The notes beneath the pieces are model-generated. The model was not told where the DNA came from. It saw nothing but the letters and a program-made list of their open reading frames with translations, and made no database searches. Below are positions 25,513 through 33,712 of a stretch of DNA of 64,000 nucleotides, one piece after another. The translations under genes were made by a program, and so were the position numbers. Source of the stretch: Chondrinema litorale. GTDB taxonomy: Bacteria; Bacteroidota; Bacteroidia; Cytophagales; Flammeovirgaceae. Numbering within the stretch: the stretch's first letter is position 1; the number at the start of each line of letters is the position of its first letter. The DNA lies in NCBI RefSeq assembly GCF_026250525.1, contig NZ_CP111043.1, positions 4,105,001 through 4,169,000 on the forward strand, in the 5' to 3' direction.

Positions 25513-26757
25513 TTAATCCAAAGCAGAAGATAACAATATATTGTTGAGAATTAACCTATAGCCTGGAGAATTTGGATGATCTGAAAGCTTTGTTGCTTCT
25601 TCGCCTACAAAATGTCTATAATCTTCAGGATCATGCCCACCTAAAAATATCCAATAGCCTTTTTCATATTTATTGTAAATGTATCTTGCTTCATCCTTTG
25701 CATCAGATGTAGTCAAAACTTTTACATCAGGTTTTATGAATTTGGTTTTAAATGCTGTTGTTTGTCCCATGAAGCCTTTCATCCTTTTTTGGTGGTTTTG
25801 AGTTAAGATTGCAGATATCTTATCGGTTTTAGCTGAATATGAAAGAATATTAAAAAAATCCGTGTCTTCTTTAACACCTCTTTCAAAAGATTGATTATCA
25901 ATATTTGAATACTCATACTCATAAGGATTGCTTTTTAACTTGAAATTTTTAAAAGCAAGGGTGTTGTCAAAATTTAATTTTTCTTGAGCATCTCTATCTG
26001 GTGGATCACCATCGTACATAAAGTCACAAATATCTACAGTATCTGTAGCAAGGGCGATATCGTAAGTATCAGTAGCAGCACACATAGAAAAGAGAATTCC
26101 ACCATCAGCACAATAGTTTTTTATCTCTTTTGCAATAGCTAATTTAAGTTGAGATACTTTAGAGAAGTTTAATTCTTTGGCTGTTTCCTCAAAATATTTT
26201 TGCCGAGTTTTATACCACTCTTGTCTGCCATAAGTCGCATAATATTTTCCATATTGACCAGTAAAATCTTCGTGATGCAGATGTAATACATCATATTCTT
26301 TTAATTTGCCAGCCATCACTTCTTTATCGTAAATAATATCGAATGGAATGTCTGTATACTCTAAGGCAAGTAAAACAGCATTTGCAAAAGGTATTTTAGT
26401 ATAAGCGTAAATAGCGATTTTGGGTGCTTTTTTTAGTTTTACTATGCTTGTAGAATGCCCTTCTTTATCAATATTTTTTCTTAATTCGGTTACAGCTTTT
26501 TTTGATATTACATCATATTTAATTTTACCTTTCACCGCTAATCGTTCAAAGTCCTTTTCATATTTAAACAAGAAGCTACCGCCTCTGTAGTTTAGTAACC
26601 ACTCAACCTTTTTATCTTGATTTAATACTTCATAAGCGATACCATAAGCCTTTAAATGGTTATTTTGCTCATTATCCATAGGAATGAAAAAATATTGAGC
26701 ATGAACAGAAAGGGAAAGGGTAAAGATTAATATTTTAGTGAGGAGAATGTATTTCAT
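25513..26757 (-). CDS. secreted GATase-like protein, paralogue 2
   Basis: This 414-residue protein is a close relative of the 23959-25218 product, colinear from the signal peptide (ILIFTLSLSVHA) to the shared ending PGYRLILNNIL. The same blocks are kept: WLLNYRGGSF, HLHHEDFTGQYGK, AMC replaced by SMCAATDTYD so that the Cys stays, YEYEYSNIDNQS and GGHDPEDYRHFVGEE. Two copies in tandem, separated by 294 A/T-rich bases without a gene, indicate duplication. Conservation is highest around the Cys and the C-terminal HDPEDYRH, which marks the likely active site. Lys content is higher than in paralogue 1. Role unknown. Confidence 0.85.
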   Translation of the reverse strand: MKYILLTKILIFTLSLSVHAQYFFIPMDNEQNNHLKAYGIAYEVLNQDKKVEWLLNYRGGSFLFKYEKDFERLAVKGKIKYDVISKKAVTELRKNIDKEGHSTSIVKLKKAPKIAIYAYTKIPFANAVLLALEYTDIPFDIIYDKEVMAGKLKEYDVLHLHHEDFTGQYGKYYATYGRQEWYKTRQKYFEETAKELNFSKVSQLKLAIAKEIKNYCADGGILFSMCAATDTYDIALATDTVDICDFMYDGDPPDRDAQEKLNFDNTLAFKNFKLKSNPYEYEYSNIDNQSFERGVKEDTDFFNILSYSAKTDKISAILTQNHQKRMKGFMGQTTAFKTKFIKPDVKVLTTSDAKDEARYIYNKYEKGYWIFLGGHDPEDYRHFVGEEATKLSDHPNSPGYRLILNNILLSSALD

Positions 26758-26816
26758 CTTAAAAAATGGTTTAGAACCCTAAAAATGTAATATTATTCAA
26801 GAAGTTACTACCAATT

Positions 26817-26830
26817 AAGTATTAATACTT
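26817..26830. promoter_or_regulatory. 14-bp palindrome between divergent genes
   Basis: AAGTATTAATACTT is a perfect palindrome in the 148-base region between paralogue 2 (minus) and the permease gene (plus), a place where an operator would act. It is purely A/T-rich apart from two G/C pairs, so chance is possible. Confidence 0.25.
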
Positions 26831-26905
26831 CATCTTACAATTTAAGAATTAATTTTGGATAATAATTGAGGTTTGATTGAAACTTAAGGCCGAAGAAATA
26901 AGCAT

Positions 26906-28138
26906 ATGGTTTTTATAGAAAATGTAAAAGAAGCTGTTAAAAGCATAAAAGATAATTTGTTGAGAACTTCACTTACAGCTGCAATTATTGCAATTGGTAT
27001 TAGTTCGTTAGTGGGTATTTTAACAGCGGTAGATGCTATTCAATCTTCAATTTCTACTGGGCTGTCAGATTTGGGTGCCAATAGTTTTGATATTCGCGAT
27101 ATGCGCTATAGGTCGAGGCGGTCTCAAGGGCAGCGATCTATGAGAGTGAAAGACATTTCCTTTAGAGAAATCAAACTGTTTCAAGAAAGATTTGGTGAGG
27201 CAGAAAGAATTAGTGTTTATGCTAGTGTAACAGGAAGTGCAGAAGTAAAATATCTATCTAAAAAAACAAATCCTAACTCTGTAGTTGCGGGTATTGATGA
27301 ATATTATTTGGGTAATAAGAACTACGATTTAGAAAAAGGACGGAATTTTTCTCAAGCTGAGTTAAGTCAGGGTGTAAACGTGGCAATAATCGGCCAAGAT
27401 TTAGTAAAAAACCTTTTTGAAGATGAAGACCCGATTAATAAGACTATCGGTATTAGAGGCTTTAAATTTAAAATTGTTGGAATACTCGATAAGTCTGGTG
27501 GTTTAGGCAGTGGGCGTTTAGATAGGTCGGTTTTTATTCCTTTGTTAAATGCTAATAAATTTGGTGCACAAACCAATTTGTCTTATACCATGACAACCAC
27601 GGTAAAAGACCCTTCCAGATTAGATTATTTAATTGGTGAGGCTACTGGTTTAATGAGAACTATAAGAAAAGACCAATTGGGCAGAGATAATTCATTCGAA
27701 ATATCGCGAAGTGAGTCAGCCGCAGAATCTATTGCTGAAACTTCTAATAATTTAAGGTTAGGAGGGAGTTTAATAGGATTTATCACATTAATTGGTGCTG
27801 CAATCGGATTAATGAACATTATGATGGTTTCTGTAACAGAGCGAACCCGAGAAATTGGTGTTAGAAAAGCACTTGGTGCAACTCCTACTCGAATAAGAGA
27901 ACAGTTTCTAGTAGAAGCAATTGTAATTTGTATTATTGGTGGAATAGTAGGGATTATGTTTGGGATGGTGTTAGGTAATCTGGTTACACTATTATTTGAT
28001 GATTCAGCTTTCGTTTTCCCAGTTGTATGGAGTTCTATCGGATTAGTTGTATGTGTAGTAGTGGGTGTTATCTCTGGATATTATCCGGCAAGAAAAGCCT
28101 CTAAGCTTGACCCAATTGAGTCTTTAAGATACGAATAA
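26906..28138 (+). CDS. MacB-type ABC transporter permease
   Basis: This 410-residue protein has the MacB/FtsX layout: a first membrane helix (LTAAIIAIGISSLVGILTAV, about 25-45), a large periplasmic MacB-PCD domain (about 50-280), and three C-terminal helices starting at LIGFITLIGAAIGLMNIMMV. The cytoplasmic signature TERTREIGVRKALGAT and the C-terminal ARKASKLDPIESLRYE are typical. These permeases work mechanically on substrates across the periplasm with a separate MacB-like ATPase and MacA-like adaptor; neither gene is adjacent, so the partners are elsewhere. An Arg-rich stretch RYRSRRSQGQRSMR near residue 70 is unusual. Confidence 0.92.
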   Translation: MVFIENVKEAVKSIKDNLLRTSLTAAIIAIGISSLVGILTAVDAIQSSISTGLSDLGANSFDIRDMRYRSRRSQGQRSMRVKDISFREIKLFQERFGEAERISVYASVTGSAEVKYLSKKTNPNSVVAGIDEYYLGNKNYDLEKGRNFSQAELSQGVNVAIIGQDLVKNLFEDEDPINKTIGIRGFKFKIVGILDKSGGLGSGRLDRSVFIPLLNANKFGAQTNLSYTMTTTVKDPSRLDYLIGEATGLMRTIRKDQLGRDNSFEISRSESAAESIAETSNNLRLGGSLIGFITLIGAAIGLMNIMMVSVTERTREIGVRKALGATPTRIREQFLVEAIVICIIGGIVGIMFGMVLGNLVTLLFDDSAFVFPVVWSSIGLVVCVVVGVISGYYPARKASKLDPIESLRYE

Positions 28139-28139
28139 G

Positions 28140-28164
28140 CTAATTGATGATTACAATCAATTAG
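28140..28164. terminator. convergent hairpin after the permease gene
   Basis: CTAATTGAT (28140-28148) pairs with ATCAATTAG (28156-28164) around a 7-base loop between two converging genes, reaching into the stop codon of the minus-strand gene. No real T-tract follows, so it is a weak candidate. Confidence 0.35.
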
Positions 28165-28793
28165 TCATTCATAAAGCCTTCTAAGATGTGTAATAACTCA
28201 TTCATAATCATGGCGGTGGCTCCCCAGATTACCTGATTGTTTATTACAAATCCCGGTGTTTTAATGTTTACTCCATTTTGCAATTTAATTTTCACTTGTT
28301 TTTTATTTTGCTCAGCAACAAATGAATGAATAGGGAAGTCGAATATTTTGTCTACTTCTCTTGGGTCTGGTGTGTAAGATGGTTTTTCGTAAGTGACAGC
28401 AACTGTGGGGGTTACAAGCGAATTACTTGGCGGTATGTACAAATCTGAAAGAGATCCTACAATCTTACTTCGATCAATTTGAACGCCAATTTCTTCCCAA
28501 GTTTCTCTAATGGCGGTTTGTATTAAGTCCTTGTCCTCTTTTTCGTATCTGCCTCCGGGAAATGCCATTTGACCACTATGAACACCCTGGTACACAGGCC
28601 TTAATATAAAAGGAATGTGAAACTGGTTGTTTTGATGATAAATTAAAATAAGCACACCTGCTTTTCGCGGTGTGCTCTTTTGTTGTTGCATTTTTCTCAT
28701 GCGCATATTCTCAGTCATTTGCGCATGTGCTTCAAAACCAGGTAAATCCCCTTGAAGCTTTTCTCTAAGAAAAATTTCTAAGTTTTTTATCAT
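28161..28793 (-). CDS. Nudix hydrolase, CoA-pyrophosphatase type (NudL-like)
   Basis: The 210 residues contain a Nudix box with G-x5-E-x7-R-E-x2-E-E-x-G spacing (GGRYEKED... then RETWEEIGV). The preceding RPVYQGVHSGQMAFPGG corresponds to the CoA-pyrophosphatase signature (LxxRSxxLxxHxGQ...FPGG). It should hydrolyse CoA or its derivatives to phosphopantetheine and adenosine 3',5'-bisphosphate in the cytoplasm. It overlaps the upstream YjjX gene by four bases, so two nucleotide-housecleaning enzymes are co-translated. Confidence 0.9.
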   Translation of the reverse strand: MIKNLEIFLREKLQGDLPGFEAHAQMTENMRMRKMQQQKSTPRKAGVLILIYHQNNQFHIPFILRPVYQGVHSGQMAFPGGRYEKEDKDLIQTAIRETWEEIGVQIDRSKIVGSLSDLYIPPSNSLVTPTVAVTYEKPSYTPDPREVDKIFDFPIHSFVAEQNKKQVKIKLQNGVNIKTPGFVINNQVIWGATAMIMNELLHILEGFMND

Positions 28794-29320
28794 GTAAATA
28801 GCTCTTTATTAATAAAAGGAATCATAGATAAGATCACAGCCTGTTCATAATAACTCTGTCTATCAACAATTCCGTGTGTTAGCAAACCTACAGATCCACC
28901 TTGCTGCTTAGAATTTTGTTTTTTAAAAACGATATCGTCTGCATGGCCGAGTTCATAACCTTTATTAACCAGTTCTGTAATTGCAGGTGGTAAGTAAAAG
29001 GTAGAAGTCTTTGCTTTTCCTGTAAATCCATCGCGAGATTCTATATACACCCAGGCAAATACTTCCATCTCATCAGTGCCATGTACACCGCCTTCAATCC
29101 CTATCCAATAGGCTGCATTTGTAAATTGTTTTTTTGCATTTTTAACTCTGTTTTCTGCACCTTTTAATGTTTCATCATAACCAATGGGTTGGTCTGGAAC
29201 TTCAGAAGCTACAGAAACACCTTTATATGTAAACTTTACATTTTTAAACAGAGTTTCAAAAGCTTTTACTGTAGCATTAATTTTTACTGGATTTTTTGAT
29301 GTAATTATAACTTCTTCCAT
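28790..29320 (-). CDS. yjjX: inosine/xanthosine triphosphatase (YjjX family)
   Basis: The start is at the ATG at 29320, giving 176 residues, the normal length of YjjX (about 170-180), and beginning EEVIITSKNPVK, the first strand of the fold. An upstream ATG at 29383 adds 21 atypical residues. Conserved parts are VSVASEVPDQPIGYDET, YWIGIEGGV and GGSVGLLTHG. YjjX removes ITP and XTP from the nucleotide pool, protecting DNA and RNA. It is coupled to the Nudix gene (ATGA overlap). Confidence 0.92.
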   Translation of the reverse strand: MEEVIITSKNPVKINATVKAFETLFKNVKFTYKGVSVASEVPDQPIGYDETLKGAENRVKNAKKQFTNAAYWIGIEGGVHGTDEMEVFAWVYIESRDGFTGKAKTSTFYLPPAITELVNKGYELGHADDIVFKKQNSKQQGGSVGLLTHGIVDRQSYYEQAVILSMIPFINKELFT

Positions 29321-29398
29321 GTCTGGATACTTGTTCGTTTGAATCATATTGTATAACATTGGTTTATTTATAAGATAACACACAAATAAACTAATAAA

Positions 29399-30037
29399 AT
29401 GATTACTGACTCGATCATTAGTGTGACTCTAAGATTTTTAGTATATGTTTTTTTTATTCTAGGAGTTACACAGTTACTTTTTATTGATACCGCCGTATCC
29501 TATGACCCGAACATTGTTCAGGAAGCAACGCTTACTGAATGGCTACAACTCACATTCCTTGCCCTTATCCTTTTTTTATTTTACATAGCTGGTAAAGCAT
29601 CAAAAGGTAAAAGACCTATGACCAACCTACTAATTGGTGTAACACTAGTTGTAATGATTAGAGAAGTTGATTGGTTTTTTGATACTTATATTTCAGTAGG
29701 GGCTTGGCAGATATTAACAGTGATTGTATTTGTTACATTTTTATTCTTTTCATTTAAAGAGATGAAACTACTAAAAAATGGTATAAAAGATTTTATAAAA
29801 CACCCAAGTTTTGGTATAATTCTTTGTGGTTTTTTAACTACTTTCGTATTCGCACCTGTGCTTGGAAGTTTAAACATTTGGAAAGCTGTAATGGATGGAT
29901 ACTTAAAAAGTATTGCTGAAGGAGCTGAAGAAGGTGTTGAACTTTTGGGTTACTCATTTATTTTAATAGGAGCCTTTGAGTACTTTTTAAGAGTAAAATA
30001 TAGTAGATATAAAATCTCTAGTTTCAACATGAAATGA
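29399..30037 (+). CDS. integral membrane protein of unknown function
   Basis: The 212 residues form about six hydrophobic segments separated by short charged loops. Notable parts are TEWLQLTFLALILFLFY, an IREVDWFFDTY motif with adjacent charges inside a hydrophobic region, and a C-terminal EGAEEGVELLGYSFILIGAFEYF. Such buried charged residues suggest a conserved function, but I cannot name a family. It is divergent from yjjX (78 bases between start codons) and may share a regulatory region with it. Confidence 0.8.
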   Translation: MITDSIISVTLRFLVYVFFILGVTQLLFIDTAVSYDPNIVQEATLTEWLQLTFLALILFLFYIAGKASKGKRPMTNLLIGVTLVVMIREVDWFFDTYISVGAWQILTVIVFVTFLFFSFKEMKLLKNGIKDFIKHPSFGIILCGFLTTFVFAPVLGSLNIWKAVMDGYLKSIAEGAEEGVELLGYSFILIGAFEYFLRVKYSRYKISSFNMK

Positions 30038-30153
30038 AACTGTTTTTTGTAAAATTTATTTATATAATTTTGGCGCTTATTTATTAACAATTATTGTATT
30101 TTTGATCTTTTCCAGCTAATCACCAGGTCATTTAACTGTAAACTATTTTGACT

Positions 30154-31839
30154 ATGACCCTCGATAGAGCCATCGAGATTTTCATTAAAAGAAATGAAAA
30201 AAGTTTTTCTGAATATGAGAGACTTTTTCATGAGAGACTAGAAAATATTCAATTTCTGGCCGATACTTCTGTAACAGAAAACTTTAAAGAAATTTATCTT
30301 ATACAAATTTCTAATTTAAAAAAAGCTTTTCAGGTTATTGGCCAAAAGAAATCTGAATTGAGCTCTATTTCTTTTCCAATAACATTTTATAAAGATTTAA
30401 TTAAAAGTACAGATATTCAGCTTTTAGAAAGAGAAGCTAATGAGGCTTTTTTAGATTCTCGTGTTGCTTTTTCAAAAGAACTGTATAAAAGAATTATGCA
30501 GTTAAACATGAGGCATAATAGGGCTTCAGAAAGAATAGAAATATGTAATTTAGTTTTATCTGAATATAGAAAAGCAGAAGAGGAAAGAGATAGATTAAAA
30601 GTATTAAAAGAGAAAAATGCAGCTTTACAGCAAGAACATTTAAGAAAAGAAGCTGCTGAAGAACTCTGGTTACGAGATATTTTAAAGGCTGATGACCAAG
30701 CAGACGGAGAACTTTCTGGTTTAGTAAAAAGTCTTTTCTTAAGTGGAAAAGGATTAAAACGCTTGCCGACATCAAGCCGGATAAGAAAGAAAAAAAAGGA
30801 GGCCGCCATTTTTGGCTCTGCAGTTTTATTGTTTGTAATGGGAGTGATGCTCTATGCTTACAATGAAAAGATAATAGAAACATTAAGAACATATAAGAAT
30901 CCTGTGGATGAGAAGGGTAAGCCTACTTTTACTGTAGAAGACCACAAAGTATTTGCAGATGAGCTTTACGAAGAAGGCAATTATGTAAAAGCTCTCATTC
31001 AATATTCTTTAGCTGCAGCTATTGACCCCAACGATAAGTATTTGCAAGAACAAATTGCAGTATGCAAGCTAGTTATTCAGCAAGATAGAAAGAGTATTCC
31101 TGCGGCATATGCTGCCCAAGAAGAAACAGTTGAGGAACAAGTTGACGATAGTGCCTTATCTACAGATTCTACATCAAGTAACAATAGTAACAATAGCGCA
31201 TTAGAAAACAATACAGCAAATCCTGAATTAGCGGGCGTGCAAAATGTGACAGAATCGTTAAAAAGACCTCTTAATAAAAAACTAATCGCTGATGAAGATT
31301 TAATTCCTGATAAAATTGAGTCTACAGAAGATTTAGATTCACTACTAGCAACAGATGATTCATCGTTTGTTGCAATGATTGCAGATAGTTCTGATGTTCC
31401 TGAAGTGAATAGTCTTGCAAAAAAAGGAGGCAATCTAGCATTAAATGTTGATGACAAAAATGTAAAAGAAAGAATACTTCAAAAGGCTAACGAAAGGATT
31501 CAGGAAGATCAAGAGTTTTTGAGCAAGATTTACATGGTTGTTGATAAACGACCTGAACCGAAAGGCGGTTTCGATAACTTTAAAGAGTATTTAAGAAGAA
31601 ATATGCAATACCCAGACAAAGCCGTTAAAAACAAAATTGAAGGGGTAGTATATGTGCAGTTTGTTGTAAACCGAGATGGTAGTATTTCGGCTGCAAAGAC
31701 TACTACAAATCTTGGATATGGTCTAGAAGAAGAAGCTATAAGATTGGTTAATGAATATCCTGGATGGCAGCCCGGACAGATCAATTCAAGAAATGTAAAT
31801 GTACAGACCTCTTTGCCGATTTGGTTTGTGCAGCAGTAA
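30154..31839 (+). CDS. TonB-type energy transducer with large cytoplasmic N-terminus and TPR
   Basis: The protein has 561 residues from the ATG at 30154 (a TTG two codons earlier is possible). Residues 1-210 are helical and charged, with a coiled coil around 135-175. A basic RIRKKKK then precedes the only membrane helix (about 218-236), so the N-terminus should be inside. The periplasmic part has a TPR-like pair (VFADELYEEGNYVKALIQYS), an acidic Ser/Asn linker, and a C-terminal TonB domain (about 475-561) with YPDKAVKNKIEGVVYVQFVV. Normal TonB has only a few cytoplasmic residues, so this one may sense or bind a cytoplasmic partner. No ExbB or ExbD is adjacent. Confidence 0.88.
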   Translation: MTLDRAIEIFIKRNEKSFSEYERLFHERLENIQFLADTSVTENFKEIYLIQISNLKKAFQVIGQKKSELSSISFPITFYKDLIKSTDIQLLEREANEAFLDSRVAFSKELYKRIMQLNMRHNRASERIEICNLVLSEYRKAEEERDRLKVLKEKNAALQQEHLRKEAAEELWLRDILKADDQADGELSGLVKSLFLSGKGLKRLPTSSRIRKKKKEAAIFGSAVLLFVMGVMLYAYNEKIIETLRTYKNPVDEKGKPTFTVEDHKVFADELYEEGNYVKALIQYSLAAAIDPNDKYLQEQIAVCKLVIQQDRKSIPAAYAAQEETVEEQVDDSALSTDSTSSNNSNNSALENNTANPELAGVQNVTESLKRPLNKKLIADEDLIPDKIESTEDLDSLLATDDSSFVAMIADSSDVPEVNSLAKKGGNLALNVDDKNVKERILQKANERIQEDQEFLSKIYMVVDKRPEPKGGFDNFKEYLRRNMQYPDKAVKNKIEGVVYVQFVVNRDGSISAAKTTTNLGYGLEEEAIRLVNEYPGWQPGQINSRNVNVQTSLPIWFVQQ

Positions 31840-31874
31840 TCCAATTTATCTAACAGTTAACTTACTAATATGTC

Positions 31875-32606
31875 ATGGCTATTTTCAAGGAGTTTAGGCC
31901 ATTTTATCAGCTTGATAGGCCGAAAGGCAGAAGGTTGGTTGTTCCAGATATCCACGGTTGCTATGGCACCTTGTTAAACCTGATGAATGAGATAAGTCTT
32001 ACAAAAGACGATCAACTTTTTTTTCTTGGAGATTTTATAGATCGAGGGCCTTTAAGCGGTGCTGTACTCGATTATGTAATCAATTTGCAGAGAATGGATT
32101 ATCAAGTTTATCCATTGCGAGGCAACCATGAGCAAATGTTGCTAGATGCGGCAAGACTTGATCCTGTAAGTGTTTTGAATCAATATCTAGATTTTAACAA
32201 TACAAGAGATTTGTTAGATGGAAACAACGATATAAAACCTCAATATGTAGAGTTTATGGATAAGTTGCCATATTACTACGAACTTGAAGATTATTATCTG
32301 GTACATGCTGGCTTTAACTTTACGGTAGAAAATCCATTTACAGAATATGACGATATGATATGGATTCGGAAATTTTCTGCAAACAAGAGGCTTTTAAAAG
32401 AAAAAAAATTGATTCATGGACATACGCCTACCAATTTAGATGATATTAAATATGCAATTGATGAAAAAAAGCCTGTAATTCCACTAGATAATGGGTGTGT
32501 GTATTACAACTCGTATGCAGTAGGTTTACCAAACTGGAATATGGGAAATTTACTTTGTTTCGATTTAGACTCTCTTGAGATAAAAATATTTCCTTATGAT
32601 GATTAA
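31875..32606 (+). CDS. PPP-type serine/threonine or bis(5'-nucleosyl) phosphatase (metallophosphoesterase)
   Basis: The 243 residues carry the complete PPP motif set in order: PDIHGC, LGDFIDRGP, LRGNHEQ, VHAGF and HGHTP. The first motif, GDxHG in classical enzymes, is PDIHG here, as in many bacterial PrpA-like members. It is a soluble cytoplasmic two-metal phosphatase; protein phosphatase or diadenosine-polyphosphatase activity cannot be told apart by sequence. The gene follows the TonB gene by 35 bases and may be co-transcribed. It is followed by a strong bidirectional terminator. Confidence 0.9.
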   Translation: MAIFKEFRPFYQLDRPKGRRLVVPDIHGCYGTLLNLMNEISLTKDDQLFFLGDFIDRGPLSGAVLDYVINLQRMDYQVYPLRGNHEQMLLDAARLDPVSVLNQYLDFNNTRDLLDGNNDIKPQYVEFMDKLPYYYELEDYYLVHAGFNFTVENPFTEYDDMIWIRKFSANKRLLKEKKLIHGHTPTNLDDIKYAIDEKKPVIPLDNGCVYYNSYAVGLPNWNMGNLLCFDLDSLEIKIFPYDD

Positions 32607-32625
32607 ATTCTAAAGGCAAGTAAAT

Positions 32626-32663
32626 AAAAAGCAGATTCCTTATTAAAGAAATCTGCTTTTTTT
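32626..32663. terminator. bidirectional intrinsic terminator
   Basis: GCAGATT (32631-32637) pairs with AATCTGC (32650-32656). Five A precede and seven T follow, so the stem extends and works for both the phosphatase gene and the converging DAHP synthase gene. Confidence 0.9.
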
Positions 32664-32685
32664 ATTTAAAATTTAAGTCGATCAC

Positions 32686-33684
32686 TTAGATGATAGTTCT
32701 ACCAATGGCTTGAGCAATGGCAGAAAGTGATTTATATAAATCTTTAAACTCATCATAATTTAACTGCTGTGCAGCATCAGATTTAGCTACTGAAGGATCT
32801 GGGTGAACTTCTATCAATAATCCATCTACACCCATAGCTGTACATGCTCTAGCAAGATCAGGAACACCATAAGCATAACCCATTGCGTGGCTTGGATCCA
32901 GAATAACAGGTAAATTAGTGTATTCTTTTAAGAAAGAAACACCACAAAGGTCTAGCGTAAATCTGGTTTTAGTTTCAAATGTTCTAATACCTCTTTCACA
33001 AAGAATTACATTGTCGTTTCCGCCAGAAAGTATAAATTCTGCAGCTTGTACAAACTCTTGTAGAGTTGTTCCAAAACCTCTTTTTAAAAGCACGGGTTTA
33101 TCCGTCTCGCCACATTTTTTTAATATTCCGTGGTCGTACATGGCTTTTGCACCAATCTGGATAATATCAGAATGTTCAATAACAGCGTCTACGTGAGTGG
33201 CATCTTTTACTTCAGTAATGATGTTTAAATCATACTTATCGCTCATCTCGCCAAGTAATCTTAAACCTTCCATACCTAAACCTTGGAAGGTATAAGGTGA
33301 GGTTCTTGGTTTGAAACAACCTCCTCTTAAAGTAGAAATATTCAATTCTTTTAGCAATTCGGCAGCGCTAGTAATTTGCTCTTCAGATTCTACAGAACAG
33401 GGCCCACTAATTACCATCGTATTATTATGAGAGCCACCAATGTAGTTTTTACCGATTTTTATTTCTCTTGTTTCTGGCATGTAATCTCTGCTAGCCAGTT
33501 GTATATCAGAAGACAGTACAAAGCTTTCTTCTACGAAATCTGCCACTTCTTCTGGCAAACTTTTCATTTTAGAAGAAGCTACCAACAGTTTGTTGTTTTT
33601 ACCTCTAACAACTATTGCTTTCAGTTTTTCGGCAATTTTTAAAGATTCCTGCTCGCTTATATTGTCTTTAAGATGGACGATCAT
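32686..33684 (-). CDS. aroF: 3-deoxy-7-phosphoheptulonate synthase, type I-beta
   Basis: The 332-residue enzyme has an N-terminal ferredoxin-like regulatory domain (about 1-70), as in Thermotoga-type DAHP synthases, then a TIM barrel. Typical parts are ISGPCSVESEEQI, RGGCFKPRTSPYTFQG, IGAKAMYDHGILK, LLKRGFG, ILCERGIRTFE and DPSHAMG, containing the metal Cys and His and the PEP and E4P ligands. It condenses PEP with erythrose-4-phosphate, the first shikimate step. The I-beta subfamily is the close sister of KDO-8-phosphate synthase, and the gene ends an operon with kdsB, so its role deserves care, although the KPRTSPYTFQG signature favours DAHP synthase. Confidence 0.9.
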   Translation of the reverse strand: MIVHLKDNISEQESLKIAEKLKAIVVRGKNNKLLVASSKMKSLPEEVADFVEESFVLSSDIQLASRDYMPETREIKIGKNYIGGSHNNTMVISGPCSVESEEQITSAAELLKELNISTLRGGCFKPRTSPYTFQGLGMEGLRLLGEMSDKYDLNIITEVKDATHVDAVIEHSDIIQIGAKAMYDHGILKKCGETDKPVLLKRGFGTTLQEFVQAAEFILSGGNDNVILCERGIRTFETKTRFTLDLCGVSFLKEYTNLPVILDPSHAMGYAYGVPDLARACTAMGVDGLLIEVHPDPSVAKSDAAQQLNYDEFKDLYKSLSAIAQAIGRTII

Positions 33685-33712
33685 ATTTTTATCTTTTAAT
33701 AGCTTATTTATT

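Noticed and set aside
23959..26757. Asparagine synthetase B identity for the two paralogues
   Set aside because: No N-terminal Cys2 glutaminase, no SGGxDS-type ATP motif, and both proteins are secreted.
32686..33684. KDO-8-phosphate synthase (kdsA) identity for the last gene of the kdsB operon
   Set aside because: The N-terminal ferredoxin-like domain and the KPRTSPYTFQG signature are those of DAHP synthase; KDO-8-P synthases lack the former and have a different motif.
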